Source: Aquimixticola soesokkakensis
GTDB taxonomy: Bacteria > Pseudomonadota > Alphaproteobacteria > Rhodobacterales > Rhodobacteraceae
Length of the DNA stretch: 64,000 bases
Assembly (NCBI RefSeq): GCF_900172375.1
Contig: NZ_FWFS01000008.1
Location: 124,001 to 188,000 of the forward strand
Reading direction: 5' to 3'
A program made the position numbers and the translations under genes. The notes under the pieces were generated by a model. The model saw only the letters and a list, made by a program, of their open reading frames with translations, ran no database searches and had not been told where the DNA came from. Position 1 is the first letter of the stretch; each line of letters opens with the position of its first letter. Below are positions 63,746 through 64,000 of the stretch, piece after piece.

Positions 63746-64000
63746 CTATCTCAAGCCGAGTTCGGCCAAGGCCGCCGCAAGCTCTGCGGGCAAAGGCTCT
63801 TCGGTTTCGCGCCCCTTTGGCAAATCGGGCGGGCTATCGTCCACCTTGAGATACCGCCATCCCTGAAAGGCGCGGCGCGGGGCGGGCTGTGTGCGGATCA
63901 GCGGTTTCGCCAGAACAATAGCGCAGCGCTTGATCCCGTCCGCGCCCTCGACAGCCTCAAGTCCCACAACCTCCTGACGCGCCTGAATCACCCCCTTGAT
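63746..64000 (-). CDS. DUF1489-family protein (C-terminal part; N-terminus beyond window)
   Basis: About 84 residues, in frame to the window edge without a start required. The segment KPLIRTQPAPRRAFQGWRYLKVDDSPPDLP matches the C-terminus of the small DUF1489 family found beside his genes in Rhodobacteraceae. Function unknown. Convergent with hisG. Confidence 0.72.
   Translation of the reverse strand: MKGVIQARQEVVGLEAVEGADGIKRCAIVLAKPLIRTQPAPRRAFQGWRYLKVDDSPPDLPKGRETEEPLPAELAAALAELGLR

Noticed and set aside
1-64000. CRISPR arrays, insertion sequences, integrases or phage genes
   Set aside because: No regularly spaced repeats, transposase motifs, terminal inverted repeats with target duplications or phage proteins were seen; gene order is housekeeping throughout.

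Overview
This is 64 kb of GC-rich, densely packed chromosome from an alphaproteobacterium. It is most likely a member of the Rhodobacteraceae (Rhodobacterales, Roseobacter/Rhodobacter group). The evidence is the divergent ethylmalonyl-CoA mutase and crotonyl-CoA carboxylase/reductase pair, a luxR-luxI pair directly downstream of ccr, an RpoHII-type heat-shock sigma factor, short-form HisG with HisZ, a TIGR02186-TauE pair, and candidate Irr-type and CtrA-type operators. I see no rRNA, tRNA, CRISPR array, insertion sequence, prophage or integrase. The window reads as core genome with a few lineage-specific genes.

Layout. 1-1654: 3' part of a secreted phytase/esterase-like beta-propeller gene. 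1.7-5.4 kb: ecm and ccr diverge from a repeat-containing control region. 5.7-8.9 kb: a 71-residue protein, luxR, luxI and a RecD-like helicase. 8.9-10.6 kb: TIGR02186-TauE exporter pair. 10.7-15.3 kb: first BMP-type (nucleoside/purine-like) ABC transporter. 15.5-17.7 kb: rimI, tsaB, nfuA (with an Irr-like box) and usp. 17.7-18.2 kb: a structured gap without a gene. 18.2-31.1 kb: L,D-transpeptidase, trpS, a rhomboid-fold protein lacking its catalytic residues, murJ, glnD, an LpoA-like lipoprotein, rsmI, yraN, gshB, an HSL-type hydrolase and comM. 31.2-39 kb: GST, a CobC-like phosphatase, cobU, rpoH, coaBC, dut, a membrane-anchored MoeB/ThiF protein and an M3 peptidase. 39-46.8 kb: CDF transporter, an orphan capsule-type transferase, an SH3 protein, a hydroxyacid dehydrogenase, a lipoprotein, csbD plus an FMN-split-barrel stress protein, panB and panC. 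46.8-56.3 kb: xanthine dehydrogenase genes joined to a second BMP-type transporter in one coupled operon. 56.5-64 kb: dnaE, slyX, hisS-hisZ-hisG and a partial DUF1489 gene.

How the genes fit together. ecm and ccr run acetyl-CoA assimilation, and panB, panC and coaBC supply CoA. The LuxR-LuxI pair gives acyl-homoserine-lactone quorum sensing; in roseobacters such circuits feed into CtrA, and comM here carries CtrA-like sites. The xdh operon couples purine oxidation to what is probably a purine or nucleoside importer. nfuA, an Fe-S carrier gene, has a perfect 19-bp dyad of the Irr type on its promoter, which suggests iron control.

Most notable observations: the apparently catalytically dead rhomboid; the small protein that overlaps luxR; the Irr-like, CtrA-like and EcfG-like sites; the xdh-transporter operon; and the structured gap at 17664-18231. 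I found no clearly new defence or mobile system. All functional calls rest on reading motifs and gene order; no database search was run.
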